Below are positions 42,693 to 51,243 of a DNA stretch of 64,000 bases, one piece after another (position 1 is the stretch's first letter; each line of letters starts with the position of its first letter). The notes below the pieces were generated by a model. The model searched no databases. It saw only the letters and a list, made by a program, of their open reading frames with translations, and was not told the DNA's origin. The stretch comes from DATBFU01 sp035498405 (GTDB taxonomy: Bacteria > Acidobacteriota > Thermoanaerobaculia > UBA5066 > Gp7-AA6): the NCBI GenBank assembly GCA_035498405.1, contig DATKAE010000027.1, positions 65,572-129,571 of the forward strand, given 5' to 3'. Both the position numbers and the translations under genes were made by a program.

Positions 42693-44723
42693 TCAGTCGG
42701 CAGCGCGAACTCTCGCGAGGGACTTCGCCACTTCCGGCTGATCGGGCCTCAAGGCAAGTGAGCGCTCGAGCAGCCGGATGACCGCCTGTCGATCGGCCAA
42801 ACAGGTCTCGAAGAGCGCCAGATCGTTCATCGTCTGCGGATCGGTCGTGCTCGCCTCGAAGCGCGTGAGCGCCTCCACCGCGCCCCGGCAGTCCTTCGCA
42901 CGATAGAGCAGCAAGGCAAGCTCGCGGGCGACCGCTTCGTTGGCAGGGTATGCCTTCGCCGCTCGGAGGAGCAGCGACTTGGCGGCGGCGGCCCTTCCGT
43001 CCCTCTGATACTCGCGCGCCCAGGAAGCGACGGCCGCCGCCGGGTCGGTCTTGAGCGCCGCGAGCGACCGCAAGAGCCACTCCTCGGCCGCGCGCGTGTC
43101 TCCCCGCTCGCGGTACAGCAGCGCGAGATTGAACATCGGCGAGTAGTAGCCCGGGTTGAGCCTCAAGGACTCGTCGAAGGCCCTTCGCGCGGCCGAGAAG
43201 TCCTTCCGCGTCTCGAGCTCATACATGCCGAGGTTGTTCCAGGCGCCTTCCGTCATCGCCGGCCGGTCGCCACCGGTCGGAGCCAGAGGCTGCGCCTGCC
43301 CCGGCGAAAGGTAACCGAGCGCCAGGAGCTTCCTGGCGTACTCGCTCGATTGCTCCGCTGACATCGTCGCGGCGGCGACACGGCGCACCACGAGGCCCGA
43401 GAAAACGTCTCTCTTCGGCACTGACGGGAGCTCGGAAAACGGCGCACGCAGCGGCGATCCGGGCATCCGCGAGTCGGCGGGAAGGTCCTGCAGTGCCAAC
43501 ACGGTCGGCGCCACGTCGAAAAGGCTCGCTCGGGACCGCTCCGGCGAGGGCACCACGCGACGACCCCAGGCCGCCAAGACGCCCTCCGGTCGGTGCCAGA
43601 AGGCGGCCGTGCTCCAGCTGCCCGACGCAAACCCGCAAGGCCGGTCCGCGCCCCACTTGAAGCCGTGGTCGGAGTGGACCAGCAGAGTTGCACCGTCCTC
43701 CTCCGCGCGCCGCATCCACTGCCCGAGGATTCGGTCGATCGCCGAGTAGTAGGTCTCGACGACGCGCCGGTACTTCGAAAAGTCTGCCTCGGAGACCGAG
43801 GCGCAGTCCGTGCGCGGCGGGGTGAACGGGGCGAAGAGGTGACCGACCTCGTCGGTGCCCTCGAAGTAAACCGCCTCGAGCTCGGGCAGATCGCGGTCGT
43901 ACAGGTCGCGCGCGATCCGCTGCGTGATCCGAGTGGCGGCGAGAATGCGGGACAGCGCGACGATCGGATTCTCCATGCCGGCCCCCCCGGAGAGCGCGGC
44001 CTCGACCTCCGAGGAAGGCGCCTCGATGTACGCGGCGAGATCCCCGGCCGCAACACGCGCTTCGCGACGAACCACCTCCGCGACACCGGCCTCGAGCGGC
44101 GCCGGGAAGGCGACGCCGGAAAGGGACAGCGCATCGAAGAGGATCGGGCTCGCATGATCGCTGACGAAGGAGCCGTTGACCTCCTCTGCCGGATGCGTCG
44201 CCCACCAGCCCACGACGCCGACCCTGCGCCCCCCGGCCGATGCCACATTCCAGACCGCCGGCACCGCGCGCGAGAACCCGGTGATCGGAACCTTGCGCCC
44301 CGTCTTCGGCTCCACCTCCTGGAAGTCGAGTACACGGTGAATGTCCGGCGCGACGCCCGTAGCGGCCGTCGTCCAGAGGATGGGCGAGATCAACGGAAAG
44401 AAACTCTGCAGCCTGGCCGAGTAGCCTTCCGCCGTCAGGCGCTTCCAGTTGGGCATTCGGCCCTCGGCCGCCAGGCGGTCGAGGAGCTCCCAGTCGAGCC
44501 CGTCGAGCCCGATCCAGATGACCGGGGGACGCGGGCCCGGCGGGCGTCTCGCGCGCGAGGAGACATCCGCCGACTCGACCGATGAAGCCAGAGTCGACGC
44601 CGAAGAAACCGCTCGAGATCCCGCTTCCCTGTCGCGCTTCTCGCCGCCCCGACAAGAGACTGCGGCCAGGCCGGCCAACAGAAGCGTCGCGAGACGGTCA
44701 CGCCGGCTCATCCGGCGCACCAT
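42693..44723 (-). CDS. Alkaline phosphatase/type I phosphodiesterase superfamily lipoprotein with C-terminal TPRs
   Basis: The 676-residue protein has a lipobox (LLLAGLAAVSCRG). The hydrolase core begins VIWIGLDGLDWELLDRLAAE, has ILWTTAATGVAPDIHRVLDF with the nucleophile Thr region, and VYFEGTDEVGHLFAPF and LLVHSDHGFKWG as metal ligands. From about residue 470 it turns into TPRs (WNNLGMYELETRKDFSAARR onward). It is a membrane-anchored, outward-facing phosphohydrolase-like protein; similar TPR fusions are frequent in this phylum. A sulfatase, phosphonoacetate hydrolase or phosphatidyl-transfer role cannot be separated by eye. Confidence 0.8.
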   Translation of the reverse strand: MVRRMSRRDRLATLLLAGLAAVSCRGGEKRDREAGSRAVSSASTLASSVESADVSSRARRPPGPRPPVIWIGLDGLDWELLDRLAAEGRMPNWKRLTAEGYSARLQSFFPLISPILWTTAATGVAPDIHRVLDFQEVEPKTGRKVPITGFSRAVPAVWNVASAGGRRVGVVGWWATHPAEEVNGSFVSDHASPILFDALSLSGVAFPAPLEAGVAEVVRREARVAAGDLAAYIEAPSSEVEAALSGGAGMENPIVALSRILAATRITQRIARDLYDRDLPELEAVYFEGTDEVGHLFAPFTPPRTDCASVSEADFSKYRRVVETYYSAIDRILGQWMRRAEEDGATLLVHSDHGFKWGADRPCGFASGSWSTAAFWHRPEGVLAAWGRRVVPSPERSRASLFDVAPTVLALQDLPADSRMPGSPLRAPFSELPSVPKRDVFSGLVVRRVAAATMSAEQSSEYARKLLALGYLSPGQAQPLAPTGGDRPAMTEGAWNNLGMYELETRKDFSAARRAFDESLRLNPGYYSPMFNLALLYRERGDTRAAEEWLLRSLAALKTDPAAAVASWAREYQRDGRAAAAKSLLLRAAKAYPANEAVARELALLLYRAKDCRGAVEALTRFEASTTDPQTMNDLALFETCLADRQAVIRLLERSLALRPDQPEVAKSLARVRAAD

Positions 44724-44747
44724 AACAAAGCGATTCGCCGCGTCTGT

Positions 44748-44776
44748 TTGACCCCCCCTGTCCGGGGGGTTACACT
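44748..44776 (+). promoter_or_regulatory. Sigma70 promoter of the tRNA-His/tRNA-Arg unit
   Basis: TTGACC (44748-44753) and TACACT (44771-44776) are separated by exactly 17 bases and lie 15 bases before tRNA-His. The spacer itself is a palindrome, CCCCCC and GGGGGG around a short loop. This is the most canonical promoter in the window and supports a sigma70-type -35/-10. Confidence 0.75.
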
Positions 44777-44790
44777 GCGCGGTTCCGACG

Positions 44791-44867
44791 GTGGGTGTAG
44801 CTCAGCTGGTTAGAGCGCCAGACTGTGGATCTGGATGTCGAGGGTTCGAATCCCTCCACTCACCCCA
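44791..44867 (+). tRNA. tRNA-His (anticodon GTG)
   Basis: A complete cloverleaf: acceptor GTGGGTG pairs with CACTCAC, D-stem GCTC/GAGC, anticodon stem CCAGA/TCTGG around CTGTGGA (anticodon GTG), T-arm GAGGG-TTCGAAT-CCCTC. Discriminator C is followed by an encoded CCA. The base before the acceptor (44790) is G and can pair with C73, the tRNA-His identity feature. Confidence 0.95.
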
Positions 44868-44879
44868 AGTTCGTTCTTT

Positions 44880-44957
44880 GCGCCCGTAGCTCAGTCCGGA
44901 TAGAGCGTTAGCCTCCGGAGCTAAAGGTCCCGCGTTCGAATCGCGGCGGGCGCACCA
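44880..44957 (+). tRNA. tRNA-Arg (anticodon CCG)
   Basis: Acceptor GCGCCCG pairs with CGGGCGC, and the anticodon stem TTAGC/GCTAA holds the loop CTCCGGA (anticodon CCG, reading CGG). T-arm GCG-TTCGAAT-CGC region and an encoded CCA complete it. It lies 12 bases after tRNA-His and shares its promoter. The last 46 bases, from the anticodon loop to CCA, are repeated exactly at 58267-58312. This gene is therefore the integration target of the island. Confidence 0.95.
44912..44957 (+). repeat. attL: 46-bp direct repeat within tRNA-Arg
   Basis: It runs from the anticodon loop (CCTCCGGAGC) to the CCA end of the functional tRNA-Arg gene and is identical to 58267-58312. The tRNA stays complete on this side, as expected when the element supplies the replaced 3' end. 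Confidence 0.85.
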
Positions 44958-45006
44958 CCTCCTCCAATGACTTAGCAGACCCCGACTCCTCCTCCGACTC
45001 CCGATT

Positions 45007-45028
45007 GTCCGTGTTTGGTCCGTGTTTG
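45007..45028 (+). repeat. Arm-type tandem repeat GTCCGTGTTTG x2, left copy
   Basis: Two adjacent 11-base copies of GTCCGTGTTTG lie 50 bases inside the left end. The same pair occurs at 58362-58383, 50 bases right of attR. Paired short repeats beside an attachment core look like integrase arm sites; this is inference. Confidence 0.5.
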
Positions 45029-45083
45029 CTTTTCGGGACCAGCTGCCTTGCTGAGGTAACGCGTTTTTCGTCGCGAGCATTCT

Positions 45084-47669
45084 TCAGGCCGAGAGCTCGC
45101 GCTGGAGCCACTCCCGGGCCGCTGCCCACTTACGTTCAACCGTAGCGGGCGAGATTGCCATCGCCTTCGCGACCTCGTCGATCGTCAGGCCGCCGAAGAA
45201 CCGCAGCTCCACGACGCGACCCTGTTCCGGATCGAGCGCGGCGAGCTTCTTCAGCGCGTCGTCTACGGCGATAAGGTCGGCGTTGCGAGGCAGCGACATC
45301 GCCTCGGTCTCCAGCCGTGCCGGCACCTTCCCTCCGCCGCGCTTCTGTGCGGAACGCCGGCGGGCGTAATCAACCAGGATTTCGCGCATCGCCCGCGAGG
45401 CGACCGCGAAGAAATGAATGCGATTCTGCCAGTCTGCGTTTGGGCGGTTGACGAGCTTCAGATACGTTTCGTTGACGATCGCCGACGGTTGCAGAGTGTG
45501 CCCGGCCCTTTCACTGCGAAGGTGGCTTTCGGCCATCTGATGAAGGTCGCCGTGCACGAGGGAGATGAGCCTGTCGAAGGCGGATTTCTCCCCCGCCTGC
45601 CAGGCGAGGAGCAAGTCGGTGACGTTTTCGGGCTTCGGCGCGTCGTCCCGTCGATCATTCCTGGACGGCTCGCTCTCTTCGGGAAGCACCCCACTCTGGA
45701 TGCCGGGACCGTCGAGAGTCTCGACGGCCTCCTCTGACTCCTGCCTTGCGCTTGCCTTCGCCGTCGACAGCAAACCGCCTGCGTCGGCCGACCATGCCTG
45801 CGAGGGCCAGCCCCGTCGTCCACCAGGCTCGCAGCGCTCGAGCAATTCCGCTACAGCGGTCGCCCATGCTTCGATGTCGGACGGGCGATCCAACTTCGAC
45901 TTTGCCAACGCCGCTTCGAAGAGGTGGTCGAGCTTCGGCGGTGAGCCGGGCAGGAAATCCGACAATGCCGGGGCGGACTCGAAGAGGACCTTCAGGATCA
46001 CCTGCGCGACCTGCCTGCCCTGCACCATCTTGTGCCCGGTGGCCGCCTCCCAGGCGACGCAGGCCAGCGAGTAGACGTCTGATCGCTCATCGAGGTCAGC
46101 CGATTGGACCTGCTCGGGCGACATGTAAGCCGGTGTCCCCACCGCGTTCCCGGCCTGCGTGAGGCGTGCCTCGAACCGGGCCGAGAGCGCCACTCCGAAG
46201 TCGAGCAGCTTCGCCTGGAAGCCGCCGGAATCGGCCACGAGGAAGATGTTTTCGGGCTTCACGTCGCGGTGAATCACGCCCGCGCGATGTGCGGCAGCGA
46301 GCGCCGCGCTGGTCTGCCGAAGGAATCGCGCCACTTGCTGTGGTGTTCCGGCACCGTACTCGACGAGGAGACTCGAAAGCTCTCTGCCCTTCAGCAGCTC
46401 CATCACGAGAAAGGCCGATCCGTCGTCCAGCTCGCCAACGTCGAAGAGAGCCGTCACACCCGGATGTTGAGCGCGCGCGATGACCTTTGCCTCCCGCTCC
46501 AGCCGGACCCGCATCGCCGGGTCTCCGAGAAATGCTGCCTTGATGATTTTCAGCGCGACGTTGCGGTCGAGCTTTTCGTCGTAGGCTGCAAAGACCGTTC
46601 CCATCCCGCCTTCGCCCAGAAGTCTCTCGAAGCGGTACCGCTCGTTGACGCGAAACGGAAGAATCCGCGACGCGTCGAGTTCGGCGCCGTCGCGTGCGCA
46701 CCGGGCCCCCGGGCCGCTCTCCCCCCGCCCCGTGTCGCCCGTGCAGGCGCGGCAGCGAGGGCAGACGAGCAGGGCCTCGATCCCGCGCTCGTGCATGGCC
46801 CGCCGTGTCATCGCTCGCTTCGCTTCGGCCTCGGACAACTGGCGCTTCAGGGAGCGCAATTCCAACGCCGTTCCGAGATGATGGGCGAGACCGGAAATCA
46901 CGCGACGCTGGGTATCGCCAAAAGAGCGTGCCGGGCCGTCGATGACGAGGGCCCCACACGGCTCGGTCATCATTCCCATGACTGGCACGACGACCGAGCC
47001 GCCCGCTGCCATGAACTCGACGTTCGCCCCCGGACCCTTGAGGCGGTTGGCCGGGGGAGGAGACGTACCCCCCGCCGCGAGCGGCACTACCCGGTCTTCC
47101 TCCAGAGCCCAGACGCCGATTTCCTTCGCTCCGATGGAACGCGCGACCTCGGCTGCCATTGCCGCGGCCCAGGCCGAGGTGTCTTCGAGCTGACGCGACG
47201 ACGCCGAGAGGCGGGAGATCTGGTCCTGTGCGATGCGGATCTGCTCGTAGGCTTCCTTCAGTTCCAGGTTCTTCGATTCGGTCTCGCGCTGTAGGCGCCA
47301 GATGGTGAGCTGGTTCTCCACCCGGGCTATGACTTCCTCCGCCTGAAACGGCTTCGTGACGTAGTCGACGCCTCCGGCTTTGAAAGCCTTGACCTTGTCC
47401 AGCGGCTCGTCCAGGGCGCTGATGAACACAACCGGGATGTCTCGCAGGGCGGCGTCGGCCTTCAGCTCACGGCACACCTCATAGCCGTCCATCTCCGGCA
47501 TGGTGATGTCGAGCATCACGAGCTCGGGACGCTGCGCCCGGATCATCGCGAGAGCTCTCTTTCCCGTGTTTGCCGCACGCACCCGAAGGCCGGCGCCGCG
47601 CAGAATCCCGGCCAGCAGCGAGAGGTTGCCAGGATTGTCGTCAACGAGGAAGATTTCGCCCGTCATCAC
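45084..47669 (-). CDS. Receiver-GAF-zinc ribbon-Ser/Thr kinase-ECF sigma factor fusion protein
   Basis: The 861-residue protein joins modules normally encoded separately. Residues 1-122 are a receiver (FLVDDNPGNL, Asp54 in LVMLDITMPEMDGYE, Lys106). Residues 110-160 form a coiled coil and about 165-280 a GAF-like domain. About 303-325 is Cys-rich (CPRCRACTG then GARCARDG). About 345-620 is a complete Ser/Thr kinase (LLGEGGMGTVFAAYD, VALKIIK, HRDVKPENIF, LLDFGVALS, GTPAYMSPEQ). About 683-861 is an ECF sigma factor: region 2 up to MREILVDYARRRSAQKRGGG, region 4 VELRFFGGLTIDEVAKAMAI then SPATVERKWAAAREWL. GTG 47669 or ATG 47666 overlaps the histidine kinase stop. It likely converts phosphorelay input directly into promoter choice. 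Confidence 0.88.
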   Translation of the reverse strand: MMTGEIFLVDDNPGNLSLLAGILRGAGLRVRAANTGKRALAMIRAQRPELVMLDITMPEMDGYEVCRELKADAALRDIPVVFISALDEPLDKVKAFKAGGVDYVTKPFQAEEVIARVENQLTIWRLQRETESKNLELKEAYEQIRIAQDQISRLSASSRQLEDTSAWAAAMAAEVARSIGAKEIGVWALEEDRVVPLAAGGTSPPPANRLKGPGANVEFMAAGGSVVVPVMGMMTEPCGALVIDGPARSFGDTQRRVISGLAHHLGTALELRSLKRQLSEAEAKRAMTRRAMHERGIEALLVCPRCRACTGDTGRGESGPGARCARDGAELDASRILPFRVNERYRFERLLGEGGMGTVFAAYDEKLDRNVALKIIKAAFLGDPAMRVRLEREAKVIARAQHPGVTALFDVGELDDGSAFLVMELLKGRELSSLLVEYGAGTPQQVARFLRQTSAALAAAHRAGVIHRDVKPENIFLVADSGGFQAKLLDFGVALSARFEARLTQAGNAVGTPAYMSPEQVQSADLDERSDVYSLACVAWEAATGHKMVQGRQVAQVILKVLFESAPALSDFLPGSPPKLDHLFEAALAKSKLDRPSDIEAWATAVAELLERCEPGGRRGWPSQAWSADAGGLLSTAKASARQESEEAVETLDGPGIQSGVLPEESEPSRNDRRDDAPKPENVTDLLLAWQAGEKSAFDRLISLVHGDLHQMAESHLRSERAGHTLQPSAIVNETYLKLVNRPNADWQNRIHFFAVASRAMREILVDYARRRSAQKRGGGKVPARLETEAMSLPRNADLIAVDDALKKLAALDPEQGRVVELRFFGGLTIDEVAKAMAISPATVERKWAAAREWLQRELSA

Positions 47670-50263
47670 GCCTCCACGCCGACCTTCTCAAGCAGACTAA
47701 GCAACTGGTCAACCTGGAAGCCGGCGATCGCTTCCTTGAGCGCGTCGCCAAGCGCAGGGTCCGCCGACTGGATCGCCGCGACAAGCTTCCCGGCTGCCTC
47801 GTCGTCCCCGATGTCGAGGGCCCCGCGCAGCGGCGCCAGAAGCCCGGAAGGCAGTGCAGACAGCCGGGCCACAGTCAAAACGCCGGACGCCGGTGCGGCG
47901 CTCCCCGCGACCTCTGCTTCGTACTCGAAGCGAACGCCGAGGTGGACCGAGAGCTTCTCGAAGACGGCAGCCTCGCGAAACGGTTTCGCGAGAAAGTCAT
48001 CGCAGCCGCTTTCGACGACTACCGCTCGCTCGTGCTCGAGGGCGCTCGCCGAAAGCGCGACGACCTTGACCGGCGTCCGCCCTCCCGCCGCCGTGCTCGC
48101 CTCGGCCTCGCGAATTGCCTTCGTCGCCGTCAGACCGTCCATGACCGGCATGCGCATGTCCATCCAGATGAGGTGGGGTTGAAATTCGCGCCACAGCTCG
48201 ACCGCCTGCTCGCCGTTGGTCGCTTGCCGTACCTCGAAGCCGACGGACTCGAGAAGCTTCGCCAGGAGAATGCGGTTCTCCGGGACGTCGTCTACGACGA
48301 GAAGCCGGAAGGCGGGTTGGCCCACCGCAAGCCCGACCACGGTCCGCTCCTCCTCCAGGTACCGGGCGCTCTCGCCCTCTGCCACAAGCGGTAAGAGAGC
48401 GGTGACGGTGAACGTCGAGCCATGCCCCCGTTCGCTCCCGACGGTGACATCGCCTCCCATCAGCCGCGCAAAGTTCCGGCTGATCACGAGGCCAAGGCCC
48501 GTCCCTTCCTTTGCCTTCTCCCCGGTCGCAGTTTGCACGAAGGGTTGGAAGAGCTTGGCGAGCTCTTCCGGCGTCATTCCAGGGCCCGTGTCCTCCACCT
48601 CAAGGGTTCCTTTGCCCTCGCTCCAGGAGACCCGCAGGACGACCCGGCCCTTCTTGGTGAACTTGATGGCGTTTCCCATCAGGTTGATGAGAATCTGTCG
48701 CAGCTTGCTCTCGTCTCCGACGATCGCTCGCGGCGGAGACGAGAGCGGCTCGAACACGAAGTCGAGACCCTTGGCCTCGCACCGGGGTCTGAGCATCTCT
48801 GTAAGGCCCTCGAGAAACGGGAGCAGGTCGAACCTCGCCGGGCTCAAGCTCTCTTTTCCCGCCTCGATCTTGGACAACGACAGCACGTCGTTGATGAGGT
48901 CGAGAAGATGCTCACCGCTGCGCAAGATGATCCGCAGGTGCTCCCGATGGTCACGGGGCAAGGAGCGGTCTCGGTCCATCAGCTGCGCAAAACCGATGAC
49001 CGCGTTGAGCGGGGTCCGGAGCTCGTGGCTCATGTTCGCGAGGAACACGCTCTTGGCTCGATTCGCGGCCTCGGCCCGCGCGCGCTCGGTCTCCGCCTCG
49101 GCGCTGTGCTGGTCCGCGGCCTTTCGAGCGACCTCGGCGTCCTGGAGGGCCGCGCGCAAATCGTGCGTGCGCTCCTCGACTTTGCGCTCGAGCTGGCCGT
49201 AGGACTCCTTCAGCTGCACGGCCATGCTGTTGAATTGGCCGGCCAGGCCCTCCAACTCATCGCCCGTCCTCACGTCGATCGACTGATCGAGCTGGCCCGC
49301 TCCGATGCGCGCGGCGCCAGCTTGCATCGCGCGGATCGGCTCGACCATGCGGCGCGCCAGAAACACGCCGGCGACGACGGAGGACACCAAGCCGACGAGG
49401 AGCAGCAAGCCTGTTCGCCGAAGCGAGGCATCCAGCGTCGCAAACGCCTCCTTCAGCGGCTGTTCGACGAAGACATGCCAGCCGAGCGGCTGAATGCTCG
49501 CGTAGGCGGCCAGAACCTCTCGCCCGCGCGGGTCGCGCGCGATCGAGACCTGCTGGCTCTCGTCGTTCTCCTTTGCTCCGAGGGCAAGGCGCACCTGGGG
49601 AAGCGCGGACAGATCCAGATTTTTCAGCACCTGGCTGATGTCGGGGTGTGCGATCAACCGGCCGCGGCCGTCGATCACGTAGGCGAGGCCGTTCTGACCG
49701 ATCTTGATACGCGAGATGACGTCCCAGATGAATTTCAGATTCACTTCGGCAACGGTGATGCCGGCCGCCTCGCTGCTTCCAGCGACGGCGATCGTTATGT
49801 AGGGTTCCGTTTCCTTTCGGAAGTAGACGGGGCTGAAGTAGGTCTTTCCGGAAAGCGGTACGGTGACCCTGGGGTCGGACGAAAAGTCCGCGTCGCTGCT
49901 GGCGACATTCATGCTGAGCCGCGAAACGTGGAGCTGCTCCCTACCCTTTCGGTCGATCTGCGAGACGTCTGTGATCGCCTGAACCTGGCGAAGCAACCGA
50001 AGGTATTCGAAGCGGCGCTCTTCGGGGCCGGCCTCGCCGAGCTGCGGCATCCCCAGCCAGCCAATCTCGTGCTCGATCTCGAGAACGTAGGCTTCGATCC
50101 GCGAGGCCGCGGCGCCCGCCTTCTCGCGTTGGAGGCGGAGTAGCTCATCGCGATTCTCGCGGTAGTTGGAGTAGACGCCGATCGCCCCGCTCGCGATCAG
50201 GGCGAGAGTGACGAGCACCGCGAAGGAAGCGGCGTACTTGAGGAAGAGCGAGCCGCGGCGCAT
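47666..50263 (-). CDS. Cache-HAMP hybrid sensor histidine kinase
   Basis: The 865-residue protein has a first membrane helix (AASFAVLVTLALIASGAIGV), a periplasmic Cache-like domain of about 240 residues (TVPLSGKTYFSPVYFRKETE, AYVIDGRGRLIAHPDIS), a second helix and HAMP (MVEPIRAMQAGAARIG). A coiled coil leads to HisKA (SHELRTPLNAVIGFAQLM). The ATPase domain shows NLMGNAIKFTKKG, DTGPGMTPEEL and GTGLGLVISRNFA. A receiver follows (LIWMDMRMPVMDGLTA) and a C-terminal helical bundle of the kind seen behind hybrid-kinase receivers, without an obvious Hpt histidine. It is coupled to the last binding-protein gene upstream and to the sigma-fusion gene downstream, its natural phosphorelay partner. Confidence 0.92.
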   Translation of the reverse strand: MRRGSLFLKYAASFAVLVTLALIASGAIGVYSNYRENRDELLRLQREKAGAAASRIEAYVLEIEHEIGWLGMPQLGEAGPEERRFEYLRLLRQVQAITDVSQIDRKGREQLHVSRLSMNVASSDADFSSDPRVTVPLSGKTYFSPVYFRKETEPYITIAVAGSSEAAGITVAEVNLKFIWDVISRIKIGQNGLAYVIDGRGRLIAHPDISQVLKNLDLSALPQVRLALGAKENDESQQVSIARDPRGREVLAAYASIQPLGWHVFVEQPLKEAFATLDASLRRTGLLLLVGLVSSVVAGVFLARRMVEPIRAMQAGAARIGAGQLDQSIDVRTGDELEGLAGQFNSMAVQLKESYGQLERKVEERTHDLRAALQDAEVARKAADQHSAEAETERARAEAANRAKSVFLANMSHELRTPLNAVIGFAQLMDRDRSLPRDHREHLRIILRSGEHLLDLINDVLSLSKIEAGKESLSPARFDLLPFLEGLTEMLRPRCEAKGLDFVFEPLSSPPRAIVGDESKLRQILINLMGNAIKFTKKGRVVLRVSWSEGKGTLEVEDTGPGMTPEELAKLFQPFVQTATGEKAKEGTGLGLVISRNFARLMGGDVTVGSERGHGSTFTVTALLPLVAEGESARYLEEERTVVGLAVGQPAFRLLVVDDVPENRILLAKLLESVGFEVRQATNGEQAVELWREFQPHLIWMDMRMPVMDGLTATKAIREAEASTAAGGRTPVKVVALSASALEHERAVVVESGCDDFLAKPFREAAVFEKLSVHLGVRFEYEAEVAGSAAPASGVLTVARLSALPSGLLAPLRGALDIGDDEAAGKLVAAIQSADPALGDALKEAIAGFQVDQLLSLLEKVGVEA

Positions 50264-51243
50264 TACTCGATCACCTTGTTCGCCTGCAAGAGCAGCTCCG
50301 GCGGGATGGTCAGGCCAAGCGTCTTCGCCGTCCGAACATTGATGAAGAGATCGATGCGCGTCGGTTGTTCGACGGGGAGGTCGGCTGGATTCGCACCCTT
50401 CAAGATTTTCGAGACGAGACCCGCAGCCTTCCTGTAGAGATCTCTCCGGTTCGGGCCGTATCCCATCAACCCGCCATGGTCGGCGTACTCGGGGTAGCCG
50501 CTCATGGAAGGCAGGCCGTACTTCGCCGCCAGCTCCGCGATCTGCCGACTCTGCTGGAAGAGGAAGGAGTCGACGAGCCAGACGAGAGCCTCGGCCTTCT
50601 CGGCCGCTGCTCTTGCCAGGGCAGTTTCAATCTCCGCGGGCGTTTTCGCCTCGAAGCTGAGGAGTCGGATCCGCCGAAGGCGGGACGCCTCGACGACTCC
50701 CTTGAGCACGGAGCCCATCGCCGGGTTGAAGAGCACCGCCACCGAAGAGAGCTTCGGCACCCACGCCGTGAGGAGCTCGAGCTGCTTGGCCGCCGTGTCG
50801 CTCAACAGCAGGGAGCAGCCGGTCGTATTGCCTCCGGGGTGAGCGAGGCTCTTCACCAGCCCATCCGCCACCACGTCGCCGCCTCCAACGAACACAATGG
50901 GAATTGTCTTCGTCGCTCCCTGCGCCGCGCGCGTGCCGGGCGTTCCGTCGGCCACGATGACGTCGACCGGCATCCTCGTGAGCTCATCCGCCAGGGCCGG
51001 AAGACGCGTGTAGTCGCCGCCCCCGAACCGCCACTCGATGACGAGGTTCTTCCCTTCGACGTAGCCTAGCTCGGCCAGGGTCGCCGGGACGGCGCCCCAC
51101 GGGCTCGAATCGAGCGGCTCGGGCCGGGTGCGCGTCATTAGGCAGCCGACCCGCCAGATCCTATCGGCCTTCTGTCCTAGCGCGCCGCCCGGCGCCAGCA
51201 GCGCGGTGCACAGAAAGACAATCCCTCGTCGCTGAGGCTTCAT
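50263..51243 (-). CDS. ABC_sub_bind-type periplasmic binding protein 1 (nearest the kinase)
   Basis: The 326-residue protein has a signal peptide (GIVFLCTALLAPGGALGQ) and the two-lobe type I binding fold of PF04392 (TrpX-like) proteins. Shared strings are ELGYVEGKNLVIEWRF, IPIVFVGGGDVV, KSLAHPGGNTTG, LKGANPADLPVEQPT and TAKTLGLTIPPELL. Its TAA stop overlaps the ATG of the histidine kinase by one base, the tightest link between the binding-protein series and the sensor. No transporter partner is encoded. Presentation of ligand to the Cache domain is an attractive inference. Confidence 0.9.
   Translation of the reverse strand: MKPQRRGIVFLCTALLAPGGALGQKADRIWRVGCLMTRTRPEPLDSSPWGAVPATLAELGYVEGKNLVIEWRFGGGDYTRLPALADELTRMPVDVIVADGTPGTRAAQGATKTIPIVFVGGGDVVADGLVKSLAHPGGNTTGCSLLLSDTAAKQLELLTAWVPKLSSVAVLFNPAMGSVLKGVVEASRLRRIRLLSFEAKTPAEIETALARAAAEKAEALVWLVDSFLFQQSRQIAELAAKYGLPSMSGYPEYADHGGLMGYGPNRRDLYRKAAGLVSKILKGANPADLPVEQPTRIDLFINVRTAKTLGLTIPPELLLQANKVIE

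Noticed and set aside
44802..45080. Minus-strand open frame across both tRNA genes with RDSNPRHPDPQSGALTS-like text
   Set aside because: This is the well-known spurious protein obtained by translating tRNA genes antisense; the cloverleaf structures are clear. The similar frame at 58079-59410 is the same artefact at attR.
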